This document shows, in pieces, positions 33,795 to 42,336 of a stretch of 64,000 nucleotides of DNA; position 1 is the stretch's first letter; each line of letters starts with the position of its first letter. Source of the stretch: JALYNX01 sp040902845 (lineage in GTDB: Bacteria; Actinomycetota; Acidimicrobiia; Spongiisociales; ZC4RG35). The position numbers and the translations under genes are program-made. The notes beneath the pieces were generated by a model. That model was not told the DNA's origin. It did no database searches and was given only the letters and a program-made list of their open reading frames with translations. Location: positions 43,358 through 107,357 of the forward strand of contig JBBDWM010000023.1 of the NCBI GenBank assembly GCA_040902845.1. The letters are read 5' to 3'.

Positions 33795-34969
33795 GACCGG
33801 GCGTCCGGATCGGAGAAGGAAACGGTCAGGGTTCCCCCCTCGAGGCGGGCCCGTGTCACCTCGCGTCGATGCAACGCGTCTGGGAGGATGAAGGACCTCC
33901 GATAGGGCCCGACCTGGATGTAGATCTCGTGCCCGGTGCGAAACACGTCGAGCTCGGACTTGTCAACGAACGGGATGTCGATCTCCATCGAAACCCCACC
34001 GTCGGCATCGACAATCCGGAACGGCCTGGTGGCCACGAAGTCCTTGATCGGGTCCTGGTCGCCGTACAACTCCGAAGCCATGAAACGGAGGCGATCGATC
34101 CCAACCATCTCGTCGTCGAAGAGACGGAGCCAGAGCCGGGGAATCTCCGGAAATGCGTCATCGATGGTGTCCAAATGTCCTTTCTGGATCGCCCGCCACC
34201 GCTCGAAATAGGGGTCGGCCACGATGTCGGGAAGAACCCGGTTTACCACCACTCCGTCGACGCCGTAACCGAAGAGGCCGAGATAGCTGTAGGTGCGCCG
34301 CGCCTCGTCGATCACCATCTTCTCCGGATTGACCACCAGTCGCGCCGAAGTCACATCGGGTGACGACATGAGAGCCTTGACGTCTTCGATCGATTGGAAG
34401 ACCGATTGGGCAGCGATGAACACGTCGTCCGCCGGGAGAGGAAGGTCGGTGAGCCGGCTGAGAATCGGGCGTGCCGCACGCATCAGCCGGCGCTCGGTCG
34501 GCAGGACTTTCTCGAAGTACCAGCTGAGAACTTCGGGCAGCGAGAGAAGTCTCAGGGTCTCCGCGGTCGGTGCGCAGTCCACCACGATCACGTCGTAGAC
34601 CCCTGATCGAGCGTGACGATTCACTTCGAGCAGTGCGAACAACTCGTCCATCCCGGGAAAGACCAGGAATTCCTCGGCCTCGATTCCCCCTGCACCACCC
34701 CAATCGAGCACATCCATGAGCTGGCGGCGGATCGAGCCCCAGTACTTGTCAAGCTGTCGTTGGGTGTCGATTTGTTGCCCGTCGAGGCCCGCCACGACCT
34801 TCGAAGGCTCGCTGCCGAGATGGACCGTCAACGCGTCGGACAGCGAATGCGCCGGGTCGGTGGAGGTGACGAGGGTCCGGTATCCGCCGTCTGCCGCGGC
34901 CAGGGCGGTGGAGGCGGCCACGGTGGTCTTGCCCACCCCTCCCTTGCCGGTGACGAGGACGATTCGCAA
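33791..34969 (-). CDS. ArsA/GET3-like ATPase
   Basis: 392 aa. The deviant P-loop G-K-G-G-V-G-K-T (8-15), S-T-D-P-A-H-S-L-S-D-A-L, the D-C-A-P-T-A-E-T-L-R-L-L switch region and a C-terminal small beta domain match the anion-transporting ATPase family. No arsenic genes are nearby; the pairing with an SRPBCC protein suggests the poorly characterised actinobacterial GET3-like group rather than arsenite export. The start is TTG at 34969, 4 bp after the upstream stop. Confidence 0.87.
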   Translation of the reverse strand: MRIVLVTGKGGVGKTTVAASTALAAADGGYRTLVTSTDPAHSLSDALTVHLGSEPSKVVAGLDGQQIDTQRQLDKYWGSIRRQLMDVLDWGGAGGIEAEEFLVFPGMDELFALLEVNRHARSGVYDVIVVDCAPTAETLRLLSLPEVLSWYFEKVLPTERRLMRAARPILSRLTDLPLPADDVFIAAQSVFQSIEDVKALMSSPDVTSARLVVNPEKMVIDEARRTYSYLGLFGYGVDGVVVNRVLPDIVADPYFERWRAIQKGHLDTIDDAFPEIPRLWLRLFDDEMVGIDRLRFMASELYGDQDPIKDFVATRPFRIVDADGGVSMEIDIPFVDKSELDVFRTGHEIYIQVGPYRRSFILPDALHRREVTRARLEGGTLTVSFSDPDARS

Positions 34970-34973
34970 GGTC

Positions 34974-35411
34974 TCAGCCCGAGCCGGTGACTCTCTTGCG
35001 CAGGCCCCTCAACGCCGTCGTCACGATCTGTTTCTCGGCCTGGCGCATCAGAAACCCCGGCATCGTGAACTTCAATGCGACCTTCAGGCCATAGAGCACC
35101 TCGGTGGCCCCGTCGTTGGGGGTGAAGGTATAGGAGCCTTCGAGCATCTCGAGGTCGTCACTGTCCTCGGCCACCCAGCTCAGCCGATTCGGCCGGTCGT
35201 GCTCATAGCGGAGCACGTATTCGATCTCCTTGACGAAGACCTCGATCACGAATCGGGCCCGGTCGACACGTCCGTCAGGACCGCTCTCGAGAATCTCCAC
35301 CTCTTTCACCCCGGTTGCCCATTCCGGGTAGGAGGCGATGTCCGCCGCGGCGTCGTAGAGCACCTCGGGTGGGGCATCTATTTCCAGCGTCTGAAAGGTT
35401 CCCTCGGCCAT
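34974..35411 (-). CDS. SRPBCC (polyketide cyclase/START-like) family protein
   Basis: 145 aa. F-Q-T-L-E-I-D-A-P-P-E-V-L-Y-D-A-A-A-D-I-A-S-Y-P-E-W opens a helix-grip fold that ends in a long C-terminal helix (M-R-Q-A-E-K-Q-I-V-T-T-A-L-R-G-L-R-K-R). Such proteins bind hydrophobic ligands. The ATG has GGAGAG upstream. First gene of the operon with the ArsA-like ATPase; the constant pairing hints at a lipid-handling or tail-anchored-protein-like task, but this is inference. Confidence 0.85.
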   Translation of the reverse strand: MAEGTFQTLEIDAPPEVLYDAAADIASYPEWATGVKEVEILESGPDGRVDRARFVIEVFVKEIEYVLRYEHDRPNRLSWVAEDSDDLEMLEGSYTFTPNDGATEVLYGLKVALKFTMPGFLMRQAEKQIVTTALRGLRKRVTGSG

Positions 35412-35457
35412 CTCTCCACAGTCCTCGTCCGGCTGACGAGCCTAGCGAGATACCGGC

Positions 35458-36234
35458 CTATTCGGTCCGGGCGGTGTCGATGTGCAGTGGGCGGCCGGTC
35501 GCCCTGAAATACCCGACATTTCGACATCGGGTCGGCCCGAGGCGCCAGGTGGTGGCCTGAGGTTGATGGACATCGCCGAACAGATGTAGCCGCGGCCTTT
35601 CCCGGAGCAGATAGTCCAGGATCGGCTCGGAGCCACGTTCGGCGCGGCCGGTGATGACGTCGGTGCGCAAGGACCTGACCGCCGCCGGGACATGAGTGCA
35701 GAGAACGTCGACCGGGCCGATCTGTTCGAGCAGAAGTCTCATCTCGTCATCGGAGATCTCTCCCTCCGCTTGGAGCGGGGTTGGAGCCCCGCCACCGGCG
35801 AACCCGAACCGGGTCCCCTCGATCTCGACCACCTGACCATGGACGTACTCGAAGCCGTCGGGCAGGTTGGCTTGAAGACTCCCCGGGCGATCCACATTCC
35901 CATGGATGACAAAACCGGTCCCTCCTTCGAGGGCCAGGGCCACCTCACGGTATTGGGCGTCGACCGCCTCCCCGATCTCCGCCCGCACCTCATCGAGTCT
36001 CCCGGCGACCCGCTCGAACCAGAGGTCTCTCATCCCTTCGTAATCGCCGGCGGCTCGCGCCGCCGCCGACGCACGGGCGAACTCCAGTCCGAGGACGTCT
36101 GCCACCGCCCCTTCCCCAGTCCGATAGTCGGTCAGGTTGACCAGGTCACCCAGGATCAGTAGCGGCTTTCCCATTTCGACCACCCGTCGCAGTGCATCGA
36201 GCGCGAAGTGGACGTCGGAAATCGCAAGGATCAA
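35458..36234 (-). CDS. Metallophosphoesterase family protein
   Basis: 258 aa from the TTG at 36234, which overlaps the upstream stop (TTGA). Calcineurin-like motifs occur in order: I-S-D-V-H-F, L-G-D-L-V-N, H-G-N-V-D-R-P-G, C-T-H-V-P and F-G-D-V-H-Q-P. The long helical insert between the first and third motifs may give substrate specificity. Cytoplasmic, substrate unknown. An in-frame upstream start exists but would lie within the neighbouring gene. Confidence 0.87.
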   Translation of the reverse strand: MILAISDVHFALDALRRVVEMGKPLLILGDLVNLTDYRTGEGAVADVLGLEFARASAAARAAGDYEGMRDLWFERVAGRLDEVRAEIGEAVDAQYREVALALEGGTGFVIHGNVDRPGSLQANLPDGFEYVHGQVVEIEGTRFGFAGGGAPTPLQAEGEISDDEMRLLLEQIGPVDVLCTHVPAAVRSLRTDVITGRAERGSEPILDYLLRERPRLHLFGDVHQPQATTWRLGPTRCRNVGYFRATGRPLHIDTARTE

Positions 36235-36524
36235 GTCTCGGCGACCCCGGCGCCATAAAACCCCCAGATGGCCCCGGCGGCGGCTCCAACCAACGCAAGG
36301 ACGAATGCGCTGGGCCATTGGAGATCCAATGGTGCGAACTCGGCCGAGATCCCGGCCATACCGAATCCAACCAGGCCACCGATTACGGCCCTTCCGGGCT
36401 TTCCGAGTTTCCTCCCCGGATCAACGCCCTCGCGGCCCAGATTCTCGGCGAGAGAACCCCCGAGAATCACCACCAACAGGCCGATGACCCCGACCACCAG
36501 GGCGATCGCATACACCTTCACCAT
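36231..36524 (-). CDS. Small membrane protein of unknown function
   Basis: 97 aa. Three hydrophobic segments (about 4-26, 45-62 and 72-94), the last glycine/alanine-rich, are separated by a hydrophilic loop (N-L-G-R-E-G-V-D-P-G-R-K-L-G). It overlaps the phosphoesterase start by 4 nt, so the two are coupled. No family recognised. Confidence 0.7.
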   Translation of the reverse strand: MVKVYAIALVVGVIGLLVVILGGSLAENLGREGVDPGRKLGKPGRAVIGGLVGFGMAGISAEFAPLDLQWPSAFVLALVGAAAGAIWGFYGAGVAET

Positions 36525-36590
36525 GCCCGGCTGAGGCTAACGGCCCCAGCCCGATTCCGGGTTCGGCTGCTCGGGCCGACCGGGGCGTGG

Positions 36591-36779
36591 TCAGCCGGTC
36601 TTCCTCTCCACCGGCACCAGCCGGAGACGCGGGACAAGACCTTCACCGGCGAGGTTCCTCAAAGCCTCGGTTTCCGAGTCATCGAGCTCGAGCGGGCCCC
36701 CATCGAGGAGAAAGGTCACGACGCAGTCGTCGCAAGCACTGGTGTCCCGCATCGCACATTGCTGGCAATCGATGATCAT
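36591..36779 (-). CDS. Small four-cysteine protein
   Basis: 62 aa. M-I-I-D-C-Q-Q-C-A-M-R-D-T-S-A-C-D-D-C holds two CxxC pairs (5/8 and 16/19), so a bound zinc or iron is likely. The rest is a short acidic region and a basic end. A strong GGAGG ribosome site precedes the ATG. This type of small protein is seen in actinobacterial genomes; its role is unknown. Confidence 0.72.
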   Translation of the reverse strand: MIIDCQQCAMRDTSACDDCVVTFLLDGGPLELDDSETEALRNLAGEGLVPRLRLVPVERKTG

Positions 36780-36845
36780 TTCGACCTCCTACCGGTGAAG
36801 GTACGAGATGCGTGTGACAGGAACGCGTCGACTAGCAATGGTCCT

Positions 36846-36896
36846 CGTAATTGGGACCCACAGGGGTCATATGCGGCCCTGTGGGTCCCAATTACG
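36846..36896. terminator. Long perfect hairpin downstream of the osmoprotectant operon
   Basis: A perfect 20-bp inverted repeat (36846-36865 and 36877-36896) with an 11-nt loop, 7 bp beyond the stop of the binding-protein gene. No T-run follows on either strand, so it would be an actinobacterial-type terminator or an mRNA 3'-end stabiliser. The remainder of 36780-36902 shows only the ribosome site of the small cysteine protein. Confidence 0.72.
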
Positions 36897-36902
36897 CAGA
36901 GC

Positions 36903-37847
36903 TCAACCGCCGAGGAAGCCGTTCTCCGTCAGCCAGGCTGTGGCCACGTCTTCGGGATTCTCGGCATCGATCTCGATTCGACCGTTGAGGCCCAACAAAA
37001 CGTCGGTGGTGATCAGCTCCGAGATCGAATTGATCAGGGTGGCGAAGTCCTCGCCATAGGCCTCGGCGACCTCGTTGCTCACCACCGGGACGATGTTCTC
37101 GGGAGCGATGATCTCATCGGTGCCTTCCAGGGCAAGGAAACCCTTCTCGGTGATCACCGGCTGCGTCGAGAAGAGAAGGGCGATCTGTATTTCGCCTGAC
37201 TCCAGGGCGGCCACTCGTGCGGCACCCTCAGCGATCGACTCGAAACCGAGATTGTCGAGCCCGTAGGTTTCGACCAGACCGGCATAGCAAGTGGCGCGGT
37301 CCTCGCACTCGGGCGGTCCGCCCAGGGTGACCTCCCCGGCTCCTGCCAGGTCGGCGACAGTGGCGACACCGTTCTCACTGGCGAAGTCTCCGGTGACCAC
37401 AAACACGTTCTTGTCCTGGCCCGGCGCCGGTTCGAGCACCGTCACCGACTGCGCGGCGAACAGGTCTCGAAGAGTCTGAAGGGCTTCGGCCTGATCGGTT
37501 GGGGCCTGCTCACCGAAGCCAACTGTGATCGCCGATCCCAGATACTCGGGGAGGAAATCGATGGCGCCGGATTCGATCTCGGGAAAGATCAACTCTCTGG
37601 CACCGAGGTTCAAATTCCTCTCGACCGTGTAGCCGTTCGCCTCGAGGGCTTGGGCATAGATCTCAGCCAGAACTACCGACTCTCCGAAGTTGAAGGACGC
37701 CACCGTGATGGTCGGTCCGTCGACAGGGCCCCCATCGGGGGCTGTAGTAGTCGCGTCTCCACCCGACCCATCCCCACACGCTGTCAGAAACAGCGCCACT
37801 GCGAGGAGGGTCGCCCCGAAGACGGACCTGCGGAGGAATTTCCGCAT
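36903..37847 (-). CDS. Glycine betaine/osmoprotectant ABC transporter, substrate-binding lipoprotein
   Basis: 314 aa from the ATG at 37847 (AAAGGA upstream). The signal peptide ends in a lipobox L-T-A-C-G. The OpuAC-type domain follows: I-T-V-A-S-F-N-F-G-E-S, A-L-E-A-N-G-Y-T-V, D-F-L-P-E-Y-L-G-S and P-P-E-C-E-D-R-A-T-C-Y, a cysteine pair common in this family. It delivers a quaternary amine to the two permeases encoded upstream. Last gene of the operon. Confidence 0.9.
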   Translation of the reverse strand: MRKFLRRSVFGATLLAVALFLTACGDGSGGDATTTAPDGGPVDGPTITVASFNFGESVVLAEIYAQALEANGYTVERNLNLGARELIFPEIESGAIDFLPEYLGSAITVGFGEQAPTDQAEALQTLRDLFAAQSVTVLEPAPGQDKNVFVVTGDFASENGVATVADLAGAGEVTLGGPPECEDRATCYAGLVETYGLDNLGFESIAEGAARVAALESGEIQIALLFSTQPVITEKGFLALEGTDEIIAPENIVPVVSNEVAEAYGEDFATLINSISELITTDVLLGLNGRIEIDAENPEDVATAWLTENGFLGG

Positions 37848-37872
37848 GGGTCTTCCTTTCTCTTGTGACTGC

Positions 37873-37898
37873 ACGCGGCGCCTTGAAAGGCGCCGCGT
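37873..37898 (-). other. Intercistronic hairpin before the binding-protein gene
   Basis: ACGCGGCGCCTT and AAGGCGCCGCGT form a perfect 12-bp stem with a 2-nt centre (effectively a TGAA loop), between the second permease and the binding-protein gene. No T-run follows. Such hairpins often stabilise processed mRNA ends and let the binding protein be made in excess. Confidence 0.6.
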
Positions 37899-37937
37899 TG
37901 GGCAACCGTAGCCCGGCACCGGATATTTCCGGAGAAG

Positions 37938-38663
37938 TCACGAGACCGAGGCCGCGACCCTGATCTCCTCGACAGATCGCCGACGCACCCCCTCAGGCAG
38001 GATCAGCCTCTCGCCGCGAGAGAGCAACCAGTCGGCGCCCAGAGTCAGGATTGCGATCAGGAGCGCTCCGGCGAAAACCTCCACCAACCCCCCCGGCCCC
38101 TGAGCAAAGCCACGAACCACGTACTGACCGAGCCCCCCACCGGAAGAGAGGACAGCAGCCAGAGGCACGGTGGCCAGCACCTGAATGAAGGAGATACGTA
38201 TGCCGGCGAGGATGAGTGGGGCGCCCATTGGCATCTCGATACTCCAGAGGATCTCGTTCTCGGTGAAGCCCATGCCCCGCCCCGCCTCCACCGTCTCTCG
38301 GGGGACGGTCACGATGGCGGTGTAGGCGTTGGTGAAGATCGGGGGGATGGCCAAGGCGAGAAGGGCGATCGCGGCCGGCCAGAACCTCAGGCTGACGCCG
38401 GCGCGTGCGAAGAAGACGGCCGCCAGGATTATGAGCCCGAATGAGGGGATGGCCCGGCCGATATTCACGACCGCGTTGGCGGCGAACCCGCCGATTCTGC
38501 GGTGTCCAAGCCACACCGCCAACGGCAAGGCCAGCAGCACTGCGAACAGCATCGGTAGAGCCGCCAGCCAGAGATGCTCGATGGTCCGGGGAATGATCCC
38601 GTCGAGGCCGGTCCATCTTCCGGGCTCGCCGAACCACGATGCAACCTCGGAGAGGAAGTCCAT
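37938..38663 (-). CDS. Osmoprotectant ABC transporter permease
   Basis: 241 aa from the ATG at 38663, overlapping the preceding permease stop by one base. About five or six helices; the EAA loop is V-P-R-E-T-V-E-A-G-R-G-M-G-F-T-E-N-E-I-L-W-S-I-E-M-P-M-G-A-P-L-I-L-A-G-I, and I-P-S-F-G-L is the usual BPD-transporter signature. The long open frame extending upstream through the other permease in another frame is not a gene. Confidence 0.92.
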   Translation of the reverse strand: MDFLSEVASWFGEPGRWTGLDGIIPRTIEHLWLAALPMLFAVLLALPLAVWLGHRRIGGFAANAVVNIGRAIPSFGLIILAAVFFARAGVSLRFWPAAIALLALAIPPIFTNAYTAIVTVPRETVEAGRGMGFTENEILWSIEMPMGAPLILAGIRISFIQVLATVPLAAVLSSGGGLGQYVVRGFAQGPGGLVEVFAGALLIAILTLGADWLLSRGERLILPEGVRRRSVEEIRVAASVS

Positions 38664-39352
38664 CAGAAGCCACTCTCCCGCGCCCAGGGTGTGAGCACCC
38701 GTCCGATGCCGAGCAAGCAGATATCGATCAAGGCAGCTAGCGCCACCGACAGTGCCACCCCGACGATGATCTCGGTGGGAAAGATGATCGACCGACGCAA
38801 CCCGTCGAGAATGAAGAAGCCGAGTCCTCCCAATCCGAGCAACGCAGTCACCGTGACCAGCCCGATGACGGTGACCGATGCAATCCTGATCCCGGCCATG
38901 ACGGCGGGGAGGGCGAGGGGGAATTCGATCTGACGGACTCGCTCCCATTCCCGGTAACCCATGCCCATAGCTGCCTCCCTCACTCCGGCCGGGACGCCGT
39001 TGATCCCGGTCACGATGTTGCGGATCAGTATCAGGAGGGTGTAACTGATGAGCGCAATCTCGGCGGTGATGAATCTCTGAGTGGCGGTGCCGATGCCGAC
39101 GAAGGAAGCAACCAGGGCGAAAACCGCCAGAGCAGGGATCGTGTAGAGGAGGCCGGTCGCGGCGGTGATCGCCGGATAGGTCCTCGGCCTGCGCAGGGCC
39201 ACCACCGAAAGGACCGTCGCCATCATGATCCCCACGACAATGGCAACACCGGTGAGCGCAAGATGCTCCACGGTTCTCTCCCAAATGGCATCGAGGTTGC
39301 GCCCGACCCAATCCCAGTCGAAGAGAGGTGCGTTCTCCTGGGCGAGGATCAT
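38663..39352 (-). CDS. Osmoprotectant ABC transporter permease
   Basis: 229 aa with about six helices. The EAA loop is V-P-A-G-V-R-E-A-A-M-G-M-G-Y-R-E-W-E-R-V-R-Q-I-E-F-P-L-A-L-P-A-V-M-A-G-I, and I-P-A-L-A-V-F-A-L matches OpuC/ProW permeases. It pairs with the second permease to form the channel. It overlaps the ATPase gene by 4 nt. Confidence 0.92.
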   Translation of the reverse strand: MILAQENAPLFDWDWVGRNLDAIWERTVEHLALTGVAIVVGIMMATVLSVVALRRPRTYPAITAATGLLYTIPALAVFALVASFVGIGTATQRFITAEIALISYTLLILIRNIVTGINGVPAGVREAAMGMGYREWERVRQIEFPLALPAVMAGIRIASVTVIGLVTVTALLGLGGLGFFILDGLRRSIIFPTEIIVGVALSVALAALIDICLLGIGRVLTPWARESGF

Positions 39353-40437
39353 TCCGTGATCTCCTCAGCGATCGCCTCCAAGTCCAACATCCCCCGGTAG
39401 ATGCCATCGTCGACCACCACCGCCACCCGGGCGTGGCCGGTGACCACCGCATCGAGCGCGGCCCGCAATGAGGAATCGCTGCGGAGGCTCACCAGGAACT
39501 CGCGCGGCGCCAGCTCTGCCAGCGGTCGCCCGTCTATCTCGGAACCATCGACCCAACCCAGAAGCCGATCGCCCGAGAGCAAGCCAACCCACGAGACGCC
39601 GTTCTCATCCATGACCCTCGACGCCTCCTCAGGTTTGGCGGTGATGTCGATGACCGGGCCTCGCGACATCTCGGCCTCGCTGATTGGGTGGAGGGCCAGT
39701 CGTTTCAAGCCGCGCTCTGCCCCAATGAACGACTCGACAAAAGCGTTGGCGGGGCTCGCCAGGATTCTCTCTGGGGTGTCGTGCTGTTCCAGCAATCCCC
39801 CGACGTTCAAGATCGCAATACGCGAGCCGAGCAAAATCGCCTCGTCGATGTCATGGGTCACGAAGACAACGGTCTTCTCGAGTCTGGATTGGAGCTCCAG
39901 AAACTCCCCCTGAAGATGACCCCTCACGATCGGATCCACCGCGCCAAAGGGCTCGTCCATGAGAAGCACGGGAGGGTCCGCCGCCAAGGCCCGGGCGACT
40001 CCCACTCGTTGTTGTTGCCCTCCCGACAGCTCGGACGGGTATCGCTCCAGCATCGAGTCGTCCAACCCGACCAACTCGAACAACTCCCCGACCCGGTCTT
40101 TGATGCGGGCCTCATCCCACCCCAGGAGCCGGGGAACAGTGGCCACGTTTTGGGCGATGGTGCGATGAGGGAAGAGCCCGACTTGTTGGATGACATAGCC
40201 GATCGAGCGCCTCAGCTCGTGTGGCGGTGCTGTCATCACGTCCCGGCCGTCGACCTCGATTCGGCCAGACGTCGGCTCGATGAGCCGGTTGATCATCTTC
40301 AGCGTGGTGGTCTTCCCGCACCCGGAGGGTCCAACCAGGGCCACCAGTTCGCCCCGGTCGACTTCGAGGCTCAGATTGGCCACCGCCGGAGCCGAGGCGC
40401 CCCCGAACACCTTGGCGACGTTCTCGAGACGGATCAT
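39349..40437 (-). CDS. Osmoprotectant ABC transporter ATP-binding protein with CBS domain
   Basis: 362 aa from the ATG at 40437; an in-frame GTG at 40464 lies within an inverted repeat and is less likely. Walker A is G-P-S-G-C-G-K-T-T, the Q-loop V-I-Q-Q-V-G-L-F-P-H, the signature L-S-G-G-Q-Q-Q-R, Walker B L-L-M-D-E-P-F-G-A-V-D. The C-terminal ~110 residues contain a CBS-type segment (S-L-R-A-A-L-D-A-V-V-T-G-H-A-R-V-A-V-V-V-D-D-G), which in the OpuA family senses ionic strength. Confidence 0.93.
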   Translation of the reverse strand: MIRLENVAKVFGGASAPAVANLSLEVDRGELVALVGPSGCGKTTTLKMINRLIEPTSGRIEVDGRDVMTAPPHELRRSIGYVIQQVGLFPHRTIAQNVATVPRLLGWDEARIKDRVGELFELVGLDDSMLERYPSELSGGQQQRVGVARALAADPPVLLMDEPFGAVDPIVRGHLQGEFLELQSRLEKTVVFVTHDIDEAILLGSRIAILNVGGLLEQHDTPERILASPANAFVESFIGAERGLKRLALHPISEAEMSRGPVIDITAKPEEASRVMDENGVSWVGLLSGDRLLGWVDGSEIDGRPLAELAPREFLVSLRSDSSLRAALDAVVTGHARVAVVVDDGIYRGMLDLEAIAEEITE

Positions 40438-40456
40438 GGTGTCAGTTTGTGCCTGC

Positions 40457-40477
40457 GGTCCCACGGTCGGTGGGACC
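40457..40477. promoter_or_regulatory. Inverted repeat upstream of the osmoprotectant operon
   Basis: GGTCCCAC and GTGGGACC flank a 5-nt loop in the 60-bp gap between the hydrolase stop (40498) and the ATPase start (40437). It could terminate the hydrolase transcript or serve as an operator of the transporter operon; no T-run supports a classical terminator. Confidence 0.5.
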
Positions 40478-40497
40478 CTACGTGGGGAGGCGTTGGT

Positions 40498-41430
40498 TCA
40501 ACCGACTTCTTGGAGGAACCCCAGCACTTCGGAGATGTACTTGGCTGGGTCGATCTCAAAGGAGCCGACGTGATCGGCTCCCTCCACTTGGATCAACCGC
40601 ACGAGATCGGGTTGGGCTTCGGCGAGCTCGATGCTCTCGGTCACGGGAACCGTTTGGTCCGCAGTCCCATGGTGAATCAGCACGGGCTGACGCAACGAGG
40701 TGTCAGACCGTGCGACATAGTCCAACGACTTCCAGTTGACCCCAATCCGAAGCGAGGTGAAGAACTGGGCCACCGTGCTGAGAGTCGGAGGGACATTGAA
40801 CGGGACTAACGGCAGTTCCCGCTGCGACGCGGCGAAGTCGACGGTCTCACTCAGGTCGAGATTCGGCGAATCCAACAGGATCCCGCTCACCGTATCGAGA
40901 GATTGGCGGTACATGAATGAGACGACATGGCTACCACCCGTCGAGTAGCCGTTGAGCACGATGTGCTCGGCGCCATTGTCCAGGGCGTAGGCAACCGCTC
41001 CGGCAACGTCCTCCCACTCGGTCGCCCCGTATTGGTAGTACCCGGTCGGGTCTTCGGGCTGGTCGTCGTCGTTGCGATAGGTGATGGCAAGTTGGGGATA
41101 TCCGGCATCCTGGAGCGGAGTGAACATCGGCTCTGCCTCTGCGGGCGTGGCTCCCTTGCCGTGGACGTGGATGACCCAGGTGGTGCCGCCGCCAGGGAGA
41201 TACCACGCATCCATCGCTCCCAAAGGGGAGGTGTACGAGACTTGCTCCAATTCATAGTCGCCCGAAGGAACCGCGAGGTCATCGGCCTGGATCTTGAAGC
41301 CGTCCTCGATCAGCTCGCTCGAGAAGTACCAGCCACCGGCGACATGGAATACCAAAGCAAGGCCGACCAGGGTCCAAACGGTCCCCCAAACAAAGGTCCT
41401 GAGTTTCACGTCGGGTGATTCTTGCCGCAT
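40498..41430 (-). CDS. Alpha/beta hydrolase, membrane-anchored
   Basis: 310 aa. One N-terminal helix (about 12-34) suggests anchoring with the catalytic domain outside. The nucleophile Ser is in N-G-Y-S-T-G-G, the oxyanion region H-V-H-G-K-G, the acid after L-I-H-H-G-T-A-D-Q-T-V-P, and the His in G-A-D-H-V-G-S-F. The substrate is unknown. It starts directly at the stop of the upstream gene, so the two are co-transcribed. Confidence 0.82.
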   Translation of the reverse strand: MRQESPDVKLRTFVWGTVWTLVGLALVFHVAGGWYFSSELIEDGFKIQADDLAVPSGDYELEQVSYTSPLGAMDAWYLPGGGTTWVIHVHGKGATPAEAEPMFTPLQDAGYPQLAITYRNDDDQPEDPTGYYQYGATEWEDVAGAVAYALDNGAEHIVLNGYSTGGSHVVSFMYRQSLDTVSGILLDSPNLDLSETVDFAASQRELPLVPFNVPPTLSTVAQFFTSLRIGVNWKSLDYVARSDTSLRQPVLIHHGTADQTVPVTESIELAEAQPDLVRLIQVEGADHVGSFEIDPAKYISEVLGFLQEVG

Positions 41431-42336
41431 TCAGGCCGCAGGCAACGACAAACCTCCAACGAGGTGCTCCTCATGATCGGTGACCGGGATCGGGTCGGCT
41501 CCAAATGTCGGCTCCAACTCACGGGCCTCGGCCAGGGTTTCGTCGACCTTCGCAGACAATGCAGCCTCCATGATCGATCCGACCGCGGTGTCCCCGGACA
41601 CCTCCAACCGCTCTCGTCTCACCAACCCGATGAGCACCCCCTGGTCGGCAACAGCCAAGACCCTTTCGGCATGGATCCTGAGCGTGTCGGCGGCCTGACG
41701 GAGGGGCCCGACGAAAACCGGCTCCCCCATCCAGCGGAAAACCCGATCGGGGGCGCTCCGCACCATCACGGCTCCCGCTTGGGCCTTGCTCCGGAGCCGG
41801 GCCCCGGGGCCCAACATCGAGCGTTGTAGCCACGAGCCACCCGGTGCGCCCAGCACCAGTAAAGACCCTTCGTCCAGGTCCTGGGCAAGACTGCTGATAT
41901 CTTCGACCCCCACAACCCGGCCCCGGAGCCCGGGGATGATGGCCGAGATCCGATCGAGGGTGAGTTGCGCGTCGGAGGGGTCATCACCAGGCGCCGAGGC
42001 GGAAACCATTTCGGCGTCGACCCCGAGGCTGGCCCCCACCAGGGCGGCAGTTTGGGCGGCCAGGATCGAGTGTGGGCCGCCGGCCACGGTAGCCACCACC
42101 CCGGTCACGTTCTCGGGCACAAATGCGACGGGAACGGCGACATTCACCAGATCGAAGGATCCGGGCAGCTTCCGTGAGACCAGGAGGTCGGCACGATGGT
42201 TGATGCAGGCCTCGACGAGATCGCCGGTGATTCGATTGGAGAGACCACCGGTCAAGAGCTCGGCCAGTTCGGCGCACCCCTTGCCCCTGGTCCACACAAC
42301 GGAGAACCCGCCTCCGGCTTGCCCACCCATCGTCAT
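41431..42336 (-). CDS. UspA-like/CBS-like fusion protein of unknown function
   Basis: 301 aa from the ATG at 42336 (GGAGGG just upstream). The middle (about 75-175) resembles a universal-stress-protein fold: V-V-A-T-V-A-G-G-P-H-S-I-L-A-A, V-G-A-S-L-G-V-D-A-E-M-V and S-L-L-V-L-G-A-P-G-G-S. About 215-265 looks like a CBS repeat (P-L-R-Q-A-A-D-T-L-R-I-H-A-E-R-V-L-A-V-A-D-Q-G-V-L-I-G-L-V). A nucleotide-sensing role is possible; confidence in the domain calls is moderate. Confidence 0.6.
   Translation of the reverse strand: MTMGGQAGGGFSVVWTRGKGCAELAELLTGGLSNRITGDLVEACINHRADLLVSRKLPGSFDLVNVAVPVAFVPENVTGVVATVAGGPHSILAAQTAALVGASLGVDAEMVSASAPGDDPSDAQLTLDRISAIIPGLRGRVVGVEDISSLAQDLDEGSLLVLGAPGGSWLQRSMLGPGARLRSKAQAGAVMVRSAPDRVFRWMGEPVFVGPLRQAADTLRIHAERVLAVADQGVLIGLVRRERLEVSGDTAVGSIMEAALSAKVDETLAEARELEPTFGADPIPVTDHEEHLVGGLSLPAA

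Noticed and set aside
33791..34969. Arsenic resistance role for the ArsA-like ATPase
   Set aside because: No arsB, arsR, arsC or cysteine-rich metal site nearby; neighbours point elsewhere.
37938..39452. A single 504-codon frame across both osmoprotectant permeases
   Set aside because: The first half is an out-of-frame read of the other permease; only the part from 38663 down has transporter motifs.
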